Below, piece by piece: positions 16,388 to 25,823 of a stretch of 55,449 nucleotides of DNA. Every line of letters begins with the position of its first letter. Positions within the stretch are counted from its first letter, which is position 1. Below the pieces are notes generated by a model. That model searched no databases. It was not told the DNA's origin and was given only the letters and a program-made list of their open reading frames with translations. This stretch comes from an uncultured Pseudomonadota bacterium. Lineage in GTDB: Bacteria > Pseudomonadota > Alphaproteobacteria > RF32 > CAG-239. The translations under genes were made by a program, and so were the position numbers. The DNA lies in contig CASFJL010000030.1 of assembly GCA_949295005.1 (NCBI GenBank), positions 1 through 55,449 on the forward strand, in the 5' to 3' direction.

Positions 16388-19108
16388 ATGAAAAATAGAC
16401 TTTTATTTTCAACAGCATTAGTCGCCGTCCTCAGTGCAACTAATGTTTATGCGGAAGATGAACATATCACAGAAGATATTTCTATTAATTCTGATACAAC
16501 CATTACGGAAGAAAATGCAAAGAACTATGCAACAACCGGAAATATTAATGTTTCCGGAGGAACAATTACGGCAACCGGTGATAGTGGCTTAGCACAACTT
16601 AATGATGGTGCAACAAAAAACAAATTTGAAATAAGTGGCGGAACATTTGATTTTTCGACAGGTGCAGGTATTTATGCCGAAGGAAATCAAGGTCAATATA
16701 ATACAACAGCCGCAGATATAGATATCACAGGTGGTAATTTTAACATAAAAGATGGTGGTGAAATTACACTTGTTGGTAAGGGAAATTTAAATATAGGCGG
16801 CAATGCAAATATCACGATGGATTATTCTTTGGAAGTTGCAGGAGATGATTTGCATAATGGTGGTATCCTGCATGAAGGTCAAAGCGGTGATATTAATATT
16901 TCCGGTGGTAAAATTAATTTAACCGGAGAAGTTGCGAAGATAGAACGTGGCGGTTATGATGGCGATTGGTATTATAATTCGGAAACTGGTGCAACTATGG
17001 CTCCCAATGACGGACAAGGAGTTGCTCCTGAAGGTGCAGATACCGATAATTATCATATTTCTACAGGAGATATTAACATTTCCGGTGGAGAAATTGCTCT
17101 TAATGATGGAGCTAGAATCTCAACAACATATAAAAATACCGGAGATATTAACATTAGCGGGGGTAAAATTACTTTAAATAACTCCAATATTGAGAATAAT
17201 GCTGCACAACCATTGTCCAAAAATGCAATTAATGTTACCGGTGGTCATATTGTAATGAATGGAACTTCTCAAATCCTTGGAGGAGCTAAACCCGATGATG
17301 CAGATCCAATGCAAGATCCGTATATTGATATTAATATACGTGGCGGTGTTATTGATATGAATGATTCTGCTAAAATTGCATTACGTTCGGCTTCAGGAGG
17401 AAGTATTAATATAACAGGAGGTACTGTTAATGTTAATGGCGATAACCAAATTGTCGATGAAGTTAATTTAAGTAATGCTGTCATTAATATTGCTGACGGA
17501 GCAAAGCTTTCTACGTTAGATTACCTTGGAGAAGATGATAGTTTGTCTCGCAGTGTGATTAATTTGGGACAAAATGGAAGCCTTAATATTTCCGGTGCTT
17601 TAGATTCAAATGTTGATGGAAATGGTTTTATTAACTTTAATAATAACGGTGCTAAAATCACCGGTAATGTCAATATGACCGAAGGTGGTGTGATGAATGT
17701 TGGTTTGAATAATGCCGTTATTGAAGGTGATGCCACATTTAATTCCGGATCTACTTTGAAGTTGGAAATTGCCGATAGCGGTAATGGTTCTTTGCAAGCA
17801 AACTCCATTATCGGTAACGAAGGCTCTAAATTGGCTTTGAATATTACCAAACAAATGGAAATTAATCAAAGTGAGAGTTTTGAGCTCTTAAAAGGAGAAG
17901 TAACGGATAATTTTACAAAAGAAATTTCTAATAACCGTTATAAAGTCACTTCTGAAGATGGTAAAAATTTCAAAGTAACATATGAAAATAGCGCTTCTGA
18001 TGTGGTTAATGATGCCGGTGGTACATCAAGTAATGCTTCTACGGCTGAAGCTTGGGATGGTATGAAAAACAATACATCAGTCAGTGCTGCTGCTCAAGAT
18101 GTTGCTGCAAAATTAAATGATTTGTCTCAAAACGACAAAAAAGGATATGTTGCCGCTTTGACCGCTGTTGCGCCGGAAGTTGCACCAATGGTTCAAAAGA
18201 CACAAAGCGAGACGGCTAACCAAGTGTTTGGTGCTGTTAGCACACGTTTAACCGGTGGCTCTGTTTCAACCGGTGGGGAAGGTATGTCTTCCGGTGATAA
18301 TATTTTTGAACGTGCAGCCATGTGGGTTCAAGGCTTGTTTAATAAATCTAAACTTGATGATACTTCAAAATCTTATGGTTTTGATGCTGATAGCTCAGGT
18401 GTTGCAATGGGTGCTGAAAAATATGTTACCGAAGACACCAAAATCGGTTTAGGTTATGCTTATACCAATACCGACATTGACGGCTTTATGAGAAGTACCG
18501 ATGTTGATACACATACAGCCTTTGTTTATGGAGAATATAAGCCCAGCAACTGGTATGTGAACGGTATTATGTCTTATGGTTGGTCTGATTATTCCGAAAA
18601 CAAAAATGTTTCAGGAATTGGTGTTAAAGCTGACTATGATGCAGAAACCTTTGGTTTGCAAGCCATGACAGGTTATGATATGCAAGTTAAAGGCTTTGGT
18701 TTAACCCCTGAGGTTGGTTTGCGTTATGTTCATATCAGCCAAGATGGCTATACAGATTCAGCCGACCAAAAGGTATCAAGCAGTGATTCCGACATCTTAA
18801 CCGGTGTTATCGGAGCTAAAGTCAGCAAGACTTGGACACTTGAAAACGGTATGAACATTAAGCCGGAAGCCAGAATTGCAGCCACTTATGACTTGATGAA
18901 CGATGATGTTAATTCTGTTGTAACTTTGGCTAATGGTTCAGCTTATGCGGTAAAAGGTGATGCATTAGACCGTTTCGGTATGGAATTTGGCGCCGGAGTA
19001 ACGACAGAAGTCAACGATGATGTTGAATTTGCATTAGGTTATGAAGGCAAATTCCGTGAGAATTATCAAGACCACACCGGTTTGGTTAACTTAAAATATA
19101 AATTTTAA
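16388..19108 (+). CDS. Autotransporter with beta-helix passenger and outer-membrane barrel
   Basis: 906 residues. A Sec signal peptide (1-22, cut after VYA) is followed by a passenger of repeated GDINISGGxI-type turns (~40-480), the sign of a right-handed beta-helix on the cell surface. Residues ~640-906 form the autotransporter beta-barrel (AMWVQGLFNKS, IGLGYAYTNTDIDG, GEYKPSNWYVNG) ending in NLKYKF with the required terminal aromatic residue. Probable adhesin or surface protein. GAAGGAAG precedes the ATG. Its expression seems controlled by the structured leader upstream. Codon use does not look foreign next to its neighbours. Confidence 0.9.
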   Translation: MKNRLLFSTALVAVLSATNVYAEDEHITEDISINSDTTITEENAKNYATTGNINVSGGTITATGDSGLAQLNDGATKNKFEISGGTFDFSTGAGIYAEGNQGQYNTTAADIDITGGNFNIKDGGEITLVGKGNLNIGGNANITMDYSLEVAGDDLHNGGILHEGQSGDINISGGKINLTGEVAKIERGGYDGDWYYNSETGATMAPNDGQGVAPEGADTDNYHISTGDINISGGEIALNDGARISTTYKNTGDINISGGKITLNNSNIENNAAQPLSKNAINVTGGHIVMNGTSQILGGAKPDDADPMQDPYIDINIRGGVIDMNDSAKIALRSASGGSINITGGTVNVNGDNQIVDEVNLSNAVINIADGAKLSTLDYLGEDDSLSRSVINLGQNGSLNISGALDSNVDGNGFINFNNNGAKITGNVNMTEGGVMNVGLNNAVIEGDATFNSGSTLKLEIADSGNGSLQANSIIGNEGSKLALNITKQMEINQSESFELLKGEVTDNFTKEISNNRYKVTSEDGKNFKVTYENSASDVVNDAGGTSSNASTAEAWDGMKNNTSVSAAAQDVAAKLNDLSQNDKKGYVAALTAVAPEVAPMVQKTQSETANQVFGAVSTRLTGGSVSTGGEGMSSGDNIFERAAMWVQGLFNKSKLDDTSKSYGFDADSSGVAMGAEKYVTEDTKIGLGYAYTNTDIDGFMRSTDVDTHTAFVYGEYKPSNWYVNGIMSYGWSDYSENKNVSGIGVKADYDAETFGLQAMTGYDMQVKGFGLTPEVGLRYVHISQDGYTDSADQKVSSSDSDILTGVIGAKVSKTWTLENGMNIKPEARIAATYDLMNDDVNSVVTLANGSAYAVKGDALDRFGMEFGAGVTTEVNDDVEFALGYEGKFRENYQDHTGLVNLKYKF

Positions 19109-19126
19109 GGCTTAATTTGCAGCATG

Positions 19127-19170
19127 AAATACCCTGTAACTGTTTGGTTTCAGGGTATTTTCTTTTTTTT
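19127..19170 (+). terminator. Intrinsic terminator after the autotransporter
   Basis: AAATACCCTG and CAGGGTATTT pair perfectly over 10 bp with a 14-base loop, followed by TCTTTTTTTT. Confidence 0.9.
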
Positions 19171-19195
19171 AACAATCTTGTGCAAATAATGAACT

Positions 19196-19957
19196 ATGAG
19201 AAATGGCTTTTATAAAATTGTAGTTGCGATTTTTTTATTGAGCGGATGCCAAAGTATTTCCGTTCCTCCGTCGTATGAATATAAAGAAATTGCAACGAGA
19301 GATTTCACAATTGCAAGTTGGCAAAAAATCACGGAGCCTAAAGGGGTATATAAAATATACATAGAAGGGGACGGTTATGCATTTAATGTACACGGACGCC
19401 CCACACAAGACCCGACACCCAAAGGAACATTGGTTCGTGAGTTGGCTTTTGGAGACAATAGCCCGAATGTGATTTATCTTGCGAGGCCTTGTCAGTATGT
19501 CAAAAGCCCGATTTGTTCTCAAAAACATTGGACAACGGCACGTTTTGCACATGAAGTTGTTAATGCAGAATATGAGGCTATCAAACAAATTGCGGGGGAG
19601 CATCCGTTGATTTTAATCGGGTTTTCCGGTGGCGCGCAAATTGCAGGCTTAGTGGCTTCGGCAAAGAATGGTTTGAATATCAAAAAAATCATCACCATTG
19701 CAGGAAATCTCGAGCATTCAGCGTGGACACAATATCATAATTTACCCCCACTTAATGAATCAATGAACTTGGCTGATTATCGTCATCAATTTGCAGAATT
19801 TCCGCAAATCCATTATGTCGGAACAAAAGACAAAGTAATCCCTCCGGTGCTGGTGGAACAGTTTGTCGGAAATGAGAATTTGATAATTAAGGTTAAAAAC
19901 GCAAGCCACAATTCCGGTTGGGAAGAGATTTATCCAAAAGTATGGTTTGAAAAATAA
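19196..19957 (+). CDS. Alpha/beta-hydrolase lipoprotein
   Basis: 253 residues with a lipobox LLSGC (Cys18). The mature part has an alpha/beta-hydrolase order: nucleophile elbow GFSGG (Ser after LILIGF), acidic residue in YVGTKDKVIP, and His in KNASHNSGWEE near the end, so a Ser-Asp-His triad is plausible. Substrate unknown; an esterase or lipase-like role at the membrane is inference. The gene starts 26 bases after the autotransporter terminator. The ribosome site is weak. Confidence 0.75.
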   Translation: MRNGFYKIVVAIFLLSGCQSISVPPSYEYKEIATRDFTIASWQKITEPKGVYKIYIEGDGYAFNVHGRPTQDPTPKGTLVRELAFGDNSPNVIYLARPCQYVKSPICSQKHWTTARFAHEVVNAEYEAIKQIAGEHPLILIGFSGGAQIAGLVASAKNGLNIKKIITIAGNLEHSAWTQYHNLPPLNESMNLADYRHQFAEFPQIHYVGTKDKVIPPVLVEQFVGNENLIIKVKNASHNSGWEEIYPKVWFEK

Positions 19958-20146
19958 TGCATTTTCCCCGCGTTTTCCTGACCAGCCAACGCACAAATCG
20001 CAATTTACATACAACGCGTCGCAAAATTAATGCGATGACATAAAATTTTGGGGAAAATATTTTTTTATTATTAACAAAAACTTAGAATTTTGTATCTATA
20101 ATATATATTAACCTTTTATTAACACATTCGCTGCGGTGGAGCTCTT

Positions 20147-23100
20147 ATGTTTGATTTTCAAGAAGCTATAAAAGCATTGGGTTTTGTTTTGAAGGATGGT
20201 GCTTCTAGCTTAACATATACAAAACAATACACAGATAACAATAATTATGAAATTACAGTTGATATTGATGAAAAAGATTATAAGAAATCCAAAATAAATT
20301 TTGGTAAAGATATTACATATGGTAGAGCTACAACTCAAGATATGCATCAAAGAGAAACATTTGTTGTTCTCGAATGTGTTGACAGATTGTTGTCTAATGG
20401 CTATTCCCCCAAAGAAATAGTTTTAGAAAAAGATTATCCTAGTGGTAGAAAAGAGAAAGGGCAATTTTTAGATATTTTGATAACTAAGGAAGGTCTACCG
20501 TTTTATATGATTGAGTGTAAAACATATGGTGATAAATATAATGAAGAGTTAAAAAATTTAAGAGCAAATGGTGGACAACTACTAACGTATTACACAAATG
20601 ATAGAGCTGTAAAAGCGATTTGTTTATATTCCTCAACATTAAAAGAAGGAAAAATCGTTGCAGAATATCAGATAATAGATACTTCAGAATTTAACGGATC
20701 AGATAAAAAAGATTTGTATAATAATTGGGATAAAAGTTTTTCAAATATTCCATTATTTAAAAAGCCCTATGGTTTGAACTCTAAAAGTTTGACAAAAGAC
20801 GATCTAAAGCCAATAGTCGAAGATAGAAAATTGTATAATGGCTTTGCACGAATTTTAAGAAAGTATGCTGTTTCAGATTTAACGAATGCATATAATAAGT
20901 TATTTAATTTATTTTTATGCAAGATTGTAGATGAAGATAAGTTATACTCGAATTCATCTTATGATATACAATTTCAATGGAAAAAAGAAGATACTAGCTA
21001 TGATGTGCTGGATAGATTGTCAAATTTATATAATGAAGGAATTGATAAATATCTAAAGATATCTGTTACCGATTATTCAAGATCAAAATTTTTAGAAGAT
21101 ATTAAGACGTTATCTAATGGAAATAAGGAGTTAGGGGCGGAATTATTAAAAGAGTTTAATGAATTAAGGTTTATTAAAAATAATGAATTTGCATTTATTG
21201 AAGTGTTTAATATGGATACATTCAAACAGAATTCATTGATTTTAAGAGAAGTTGTTAAATTATTCGAAAAAGTAAAAATTAAATATTCCGATAAAGACCA
21301 ATTTTTAGGGGATTTTTTTGAAAGATTGTTGAATATCGGTATTAAACAAACAGAAGGACAATTCTTTACACCTATTCCAATTGCAAATTTTATAGTAAAT
21401 TCAATTCCTTTTGAAAAAATAATTGAAAATAAAATTAAAAAAGATGATGAAAAATTTCTTCCTTATATGATTGATTATGCTTGTGGGGCTGGGCACTTTA
21501 TAACTGAATTTATGCATCGAATAGAGCCAATTTTAAATAAATACAAGCAATCTGACTTTAAAACAAAATTGCAAATGCAGAATTTTAAACAATGGGCACA
21601 AAATCAATATGCGTGGGCAAAAGAGTTTGTCTACGGAATAGAAAAAGATTATCGATTAACTAAAACATCAAAAATAGCGTGTTTTTTGAATGGTGACGGT
21701 GATGCTAATATTATTACAGGAAATGGTTTAGATAGCTTTGATAGTGATATATTTGATAATACTGTTTTATATGAACGTTTAAAAGATGGTGATATATATT
21801 CAAAAGATAATCCTGTATTCGATTGTTTAATAGCTAATCCTCCATATTCTGTTCAAGAATTTAAAGATACTTTGAAAAAGTCAAATGAAGAGCCATATGG
21901 AGCAAAGAATTTTGAATTATTTAAATTTTTGGGCGACAGTTCAGATGATATAGAATGTTTGTTTATGGAAAGAGCTAAACAACTAGTCAAAGAAGATGGT
22001 TACGCAGCAATTATTTTGGCTAATACTTTTCTGACAAATTCAGGTATTCATCAAAAAACAAGAAAAATGATTCTAGAAAATTTCAAAATTAAAGGAATTG
22101 TAGAGTTGGGATCCGGTGCTTTTATGGCAACAGGAACTAACACAATAGTATTATTTATGCAAAAAAGAAAAAATGGTGAATTAGATAAAATAAAAGCTAT
22201 TCATAATGAACTAAAGAATTCATTAAAAGATATTAATTTTAATGGAAAAGTGAAATTTATTTCTCAATTTATTAAAAATACTTATGATGATCTAGATTTT
22301 GAAAGTTATAAATCTTTATTTGATAAGTGTCCGACTGATAAATTTAAGGCATCTGATTTATATGAAGAGTATTGCGATAGTGTAATATCTAAATTAGAAG
22401 CAAAGTTATCTAAAACGAAAAAAGAAACAGATAAGGAGAAACTTCAAAAAGATATAGAAAAATGTAAAACAAAAAGCCCAGATTTAGATGAATTAATTAA
22501 TATTGAGTTGGATAAAATATATTTATATTTACTAAACGATGAAATTAACACAATTGTTATCTCTGCTGGTGAAAGTAAAGATGAAATTGCAGATTTCCTT
22601 GGCTATAAATTTTCAAAACGTAAAGGAGATGAAGGTCTAAAAGAACTTACAGATAAAGCAATTAAAGAATTAGATACATATACAAAGAGAGAAACTATTA
22701 ATTCAAAATTGTATAACCCAAATGAAGTTTTGGATTCAGATAAAGTTAATTATTACATATATAAAAATTTACTTGATGATAAATTATCTGAACAAGATAT
22801 AGCGGAAATGAAGCAGAACATTAAAGGTATGAATTATTATGCCTTAAATGACCTTTTTGAATATGATGCACTTGATTTTGATGAAACTATTGGGATGGAA
22901 AGTAAAAAAAAAATCAAAATTTTAAGTAAATATCCATTAGTGCCATTAAGAAAAATTGCTTTTGTTGAAAAAGGAACTAGTATTACAAAGAAAAACATTA
23001 TTGAAGGGAATATTCCTGTTGTGGCAGGGGGCATAGAGCCGGCTTATTATCATAATCAGTCAAATAGAGAAAAAAATATAATAACCGTATCTGCATCTGG

Positions 23101-23935
23101 AGCTAATGCTGGTTTTGTAAACTTTTATGATTGTTCTATTTTTGCATCGGATTGCAATACAATAAAATCTCGTAATGAAAAAAAATATCAAACAAAGGTT
23201 ATTTATAATCTTTTATTATCGGTTCAAGATGATATATATTCGCATCAAAAAGGAGCTGCTCAAGGTCATATATATGTGTCTGATCTTAAGAAAATTAGAT
23301 TACCTGAACTAGATGAAGATATTCAAAATAATTTAATTTTTGAATTAGATAAAATAGCAGAGCATAAAGTAAGACTAGAGAAAGAGATTTATAGCTTAGA
23401 AAAAGAAATTTTAGATTATTTATCAGGCATTACAACTGATAAACAAGAAAAAATTAGTAAGTTCCTAAAATTAGAATATGGTATAGCTTTACCAGAAAAT
23501 AAAAGAGTTGAAGGTGTATATCCAGTAGTTGGATCAGGAGGAATTGTTGGCGGTCATAATGAATATATGCTTAAAGGTCCAGCTGTAATTGTCGGACGTA
23601 AAGGATCAGTTGGTTCTGTATACTATGTTACAGATAATTGTACTCCTATTGATACAACATTTTATGTTAAGTTAAATAATCCTAATTATAAGCTTAAATA
23701 TATATATTATTTATTTAAAACACTAAAATTAGAAAATCTCAATGTAGGATTGGGGCCTGGAGGGGTTAACCGAAATAAAATATATAATATTAAGGTATAT
23801 ATGCCACAACCAGAACAACAAGAGATAATTCTATCAAAAATAGAAAAAAATGAAAGCAAAATTGCAAAAATTCAGGATGAAATGAAAAAAATACCTTTAA
23901 AAAGACAATCTATTTTGGATAAATATCTTAGGTGA
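20147..23935 (+). CDS. Single-chain restriction-modification enzyme (type IIG / type I-like)
   Basis: 1262 residues with all three activities in one chain. N-terminal nuclease: D109...E123-C-K125 (FLDI...MIECKTY), a PD-(D/E)XK site like the HsdR N-domain. Middle: an HsdM-type N6-adenine methyltransferase with GQFFTP (~405), the SAM-binding segment YACGAGHF and catalytic NPPY (~563). C-terminal: two HsdS-like target recognition domains (LVPLRKIAFVEKGTS and the one around YPVVGSGGIVGGHNEY) with coiled-coil spacers. There is no helicase domain, unlike type I HsdR. Start ATG 20147 after GGAG with seven bases spacing; a TATAAT lies at 20097-20102. Confidence 0.9.
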   Translation: MFDFQEAIKALGFVLKDGASSLTYTKQYTDNNNYEITVDIDEKDYKKSKINFGKDITYGRATTQDMHQRETFVVLECVDRLLSNGYSPKEIVLEKDYPSGRKEKGQFLDILITKEGLPFYMIECKTYGDKYNEELKNLRANGGQLLTYYTNDRAVKAICLYSSTLKEGKIVAEYQIIDTSEFNGSDKKDLYNNWDKSFSNIPLFKKPYGLNSKSLTKDDLKPIVEDRKLYNGFARILRKYAVSDLTNAYNKLFNLFLCKIVDEDKLYSNSSYDIQFQWKKEDTSYDVLDRLSNLYNEGIDKYLKISVTDYSRSKFLEDIKTLSNGNKELGAELLKEFNELRFIKNNEFAFIEVFNMDTFKQNSLILREVVKLFEKVKIKYSDKDQFLGDFFERLLNIGIKQTEGQFFTPIPIANFIVNSIPFEKIIENKIKKDDEKFLPYMIDYACGAGHFITEFMHRIEPILNKYKQSDFKTKLQMQNFKQWAQNQYAWAKEFVYGIEKDYRLTKTSKIACFLNGDGDANIITGNGLDSFDSDIFDNTVLYERLKDGDIYSKDNPVFDCLIANPPYSVQEFKDTLKKSNEEPYGAKNFELFKFLGDSSDDIECLFMERAKQLVKEDGYAAIILANTFLTNSGIHQKTRKMILENFKIKGIVELGSGAFMATGTNTIVLFMQKRKNGELDKIKAIHNELKNSLKDINFNGKVKFISQFIKNTYDDLDFESYKSLFDKCPTDKFKASDLYEEYCDSVISKLEAKLSKTKKETDKEKLQKDIEKCKTKSPDLDELINIELDKIYLYLLNDEINTIVISAGESKDEIADFLGYKFSKRKGDEGLKELTDKAIKELDTYTKRETINSKLYNPNEVLDSDKVNYYIYKNLLDDKLSEQDIAEMKQNIKGMNYYALNDLFEYDALDFDETIGMESKKKIKILSKYPLVPLRKIAFVEKGTSITKKNIIEGNIPVVAGGIEPAYYHNQSNREKNIITVSASGANAGFVNFYDCSIFASDCNTIKSRNEKKYQTKVIYNLLLSVQDDIYSHQKGAAQGHIYVSDLKKIRLPELDEDIQNNLIFELDKIAEHKVRLEKEIYSLEKEILDYLSGITTDKQEKISKFLKLEYGIALPENKRVEGVYPVVGSGGIVGGHNEYMLKGPAVIVGRKGSVGSVYYVTDNCTPIDTTFYVKLNNPNYKLKYIYYLFKTLKLENLNVGLGPGGVNRNKIYNIKVYMPQPEQQEIILSKIEKNESKIAKIQDEMKKIPLKRQSILDKYLR

Positions 23936-24082
23936 TAATAACATCAAAGTTTGTTGAAAAGTATAAGGGAATAGGTGGCGAGATTTAGTAATAGTATTAG
24001 GTGTTTTTTAATAAAAAAGAAAAACATTGAGGAATGTTATTCTATAAGCTTTCCTTGTATCTTCTTTTAAAATAAATCCTTT

Positions 24083-24253
24083 CTAATGTTCTGCAGCGAT
24101 GTAGTGGTGGTGGCCGGATTTTGATTGAGCGCATTTTCCTCCGTATGGTTGAAGGCTTCTATGCCCACAGTATTGACAGATATATCCCTTCTTTTTTGTG
24201 ATGTATTTTGTAAGACGCTCCAATATTTTACGAATTGTCGTTAATTCATTCAT
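24083..24253 (-). CDS. Small zinc-ribbon-like protein, 56 aa
   Basis: A short frame not flanked by other genes. GGAG lies eight bases before the ATG. The N-terminal half is helical and basic; the second half has CQYCG, then Cys41 and a HHH cluster at 48-50, a plausible zinc site (C-x2-C ... C ... H). Highly charged, no membrane part. It may bind nucleic acid. No family recognised. Confidence 0.55.
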   Translation of the reverse strand: MNELTTIRKILERLTKYITKKKGYICQYCGHRSLQPYGGKCAQSKSGHHHYIAAEH

Positions 24254-24339
24254 TTTTTTGCTCCTAAAATAAAATTGGTTTATATGTCAAAATTATTATT
24301 TAATTTATTGATTTTCCTTGATTTTTATTGATTTTAAAC

Positions 24340-24368
24340 TTGCAATTTATATTAGAATATGATATAAT
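24340..24368 (+). promoter_or_regulatory. Sigma70-type promoter
   Basis: TTGCAA (24340-24345), 17-bp spacer, TATAAT (24363-24368). It drives the structured RNA that follows and, past its terminator, possibly the 24617 operon. Confidence 0.65.
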
Positions 24369-24372
24369 ATAT

Positions 24373-24597
24373 TATATTTGAAGTTGAATCGATTCGTTTT
24401 GACTTCAAATATAAATCACCAAAATTTAGGCCTATGTTGTCTGCTTTTTTCATCAGAGCGGATAAGGTCATTATGGTGTGAAAGTGAGGCGATATGTTCA
24501 TAATTTGCGAACGAGAAAATAAGTTTGTTTTGGGCATATCGTCCACCCAAATTGTAACGTTTTGAGCTTCAACCTAGTGTTGAGGCTCTTTTTTTTT
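24373..24597 (+). ncRNA. Structured RNA with terminator, upstream of a small-gene operon
   Basis: It begins with a perfect 12-bp stem (TATATTTGAAGT 24373-24384, ACTTCAAATATA 24402-24413), has a second long-range pairing CGATATG/CATATCG (about 24491-24541) and ends in a GAGC..GCTC terminator with a T-run. No ORF with a ribosome site covers it on this strand. It could be a leader RNA regulating 24617-25699 or an independent small RNA. The layout resembles the leader before the autotransporter. Confidence 0.5.
24564..24597 (+). terminator. Intrinsic terminator
   Basis: GAGCTTCAAC-CTAGT-GTTGAGGCTC followed by nine T. It ends the structured RNA 20 bases before the next start codon. Confidence 0.8.
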
Positions 24598-24616
24598 ATT
24601 TTAAAGGAGTAAAACA

Positions 24617-24820
24617 ATGACAAAAATCAAACATCCTGAAATTACCGTTCAACTTTCAGGGCAAGACGGTAATGCATTTATGATTTTAGGGATATGCAAA
24701 AGAGCTATGGAAAGAGCTCATCTCCCACAAGAAGAAATCGACCAATTCATGAAAGAAGCCATGTCTGGGGACTATAATCATTTGCTTGCGACAGCTATGT
24801 CTTGGTTTGATGTTGAGTAA
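24617..24820 (+). CDS. Small hypothetical protein, 67 aa
   Basis: A compact, acidic protein of unknown function (strand ITVQLSGQDGNAFMILG, then helices EEIDQFMKEAMSGDYNHLL). AAAGGAG precedes the ATG. First gene of a three-gene operon with the DUF3768 gene (14 bases later) and the C39-like gene. Confidence 0.7.
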   Translation: MTKIKHPEITVQLSGQDGNAFMILGICKRAMERAHLPQEEIDQFMKEAMSGDYNHLLATAMSWFDVE

Positions 24821-24834
24821 AAAGGAGGTGCGAT

Positions 24835-25170
24835 ATGGAAAATAAAATTGATGTGAAAAAAATTGCAGACCAAAACGACAAGTTTCGTAAGACTTTTGAA
24901 GGTGGTAAGGTACTATTGACTTGCGGTATATCATCTTTACCTCTGATGCAACAACAAGAGATTATGCAAAAAGTCAGAATCTTCAATAATTTTACGGAAG
25001 ATAACGATCCGTATGGTGAACACGACTTTGGCTGTTTTGAATATCAAGGACAACAAATCTTCTGGAAGATAGATATGTATGACTTGAATTATGAGTTTTA
25101 TTCTCCGCAGCCTGATGATGAAACACAAACCAACCGAGTTCTGACCATTATGTTTGCGGATGAATACTGA
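24835..25170 (+). CDS. DUF3768 protein
   Basis: 111 residues matching DUF3768: helical N-terminus (IADQNDKFRKTF), then FNNFTEDNDPYGEHDFGCFEYQG and FWKIDMYDLNYEF and the ending NRVLTIMFADEY. A paralogue at 54194-54520 shares the same blocks. AAAGGAGG precedes it. The family is common in alphaproteobacterial plasmids and integrative elements; its role is unknown. Confidence 0.85.
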   Translation: MENKIDVKKIADQNDKFRKTFEGGKVLLTCGISSLPLMQQQEIMQKVRIFNNFTEDNDPYGEHDFGCFEYQGQQIFWKIDMYDLNYEFYSPQPDDETQTNRVLTIMFADEY

Positions 25171-25171
25171 T

Positions 25172-25699
25172 ATGAAAGTTTTTTGCCAGGGATATTTTTC
25201 TAGGTACTGTTGCGTGTACTCAACACTTAATGCGCTACAGGCTCTTGGCTTAAAACTTAAATACAACGAATGGCAGGAACTTTACGACCACCTGATATTT
25301 GGGATTAGTTGCTTAGATGTTTTATTCGATTTAAATGCTAATGGAGCAGACTACCGGCTTTTAGAAGTTGTTTTCAAATATGCAAATGAGTGGCTGACAA
25401 CTAACTGCAATAAAAAGTTTGTGTATTATCGTCCATTTTGGAATAAGCGTCTTACTTTAACCGAATTTATCGATTATGTAAAACAACAATCCGCAGAGGG
25501 TAAGGTTACTCACATTCGTATTAGAAGCGAGAAAATCGACCACTACACCGTTATAAGAAGGATAACCAAAAGCCAAATACAATTTTATGATAGCTCCGAC
25601 TTAGAAGATATCCCGCTCAAGAACATAGATACCGCTGATTTCAAGAAGTATCAAATATGTCTTCGTCAGGTATATTTTCTCTCTCTGGAGGCTGTATAA
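25172..25699 (+). CDS. Possible C39-like cysteine peptidase
   Basis: About 175 residues. RYCCVYSTLNAL near the N-terminus, DHYTVIRRI in the second half and QFYDSSD after it give the Cys-His-Asp order of papain-like C39 peptidases. Similarity is weak, and a non-catalytic relative is possible. The start is ambiguous: ATG 25172 begins two bases after the DUF3768 stop; ATG 25160 and TTG 25154 are in the same frame. Last gene of the operon. Confidence 0.6.
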   Translation: MKVFCQGYFSRYCCVYSTLNALQALGLKLKYNEWQELYDHLIFGISCLDVLFDLNANGADYRLLEVVFKYANEWLTTNCNKKFVYYRPFWNKRLTLTEFIDYVKQQSAEGKVTHIRIRSEKIDHYTVIRRITKSQIQFYDSSDLEDIPLKNIDTADFKKYQICLRQVYFLSLEAV

Positions 25700-25823
25700 T
25701 TAAAGTATAACTTAAATAAACAATAAACTTAGCTAAAAAAGTGTGTAATTAAAATATATTTTAAGGCTATTTTACAAATGTATAGTGACAACTAAATGTT
25801 AAATAAACAACTAAGGAGAAAAA

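Noticed and set aside
17521..17869. Minus-strand frames inside the autotransporter
   Set aside because: Mirror frames of the repetitive passenger; no start signals.
24352..24546. 64-residue minus-strand frame over the structured RNA
   Set aside because: No ribosome site and it overlaps strong plus-strand promoter, stem and terminator signals.
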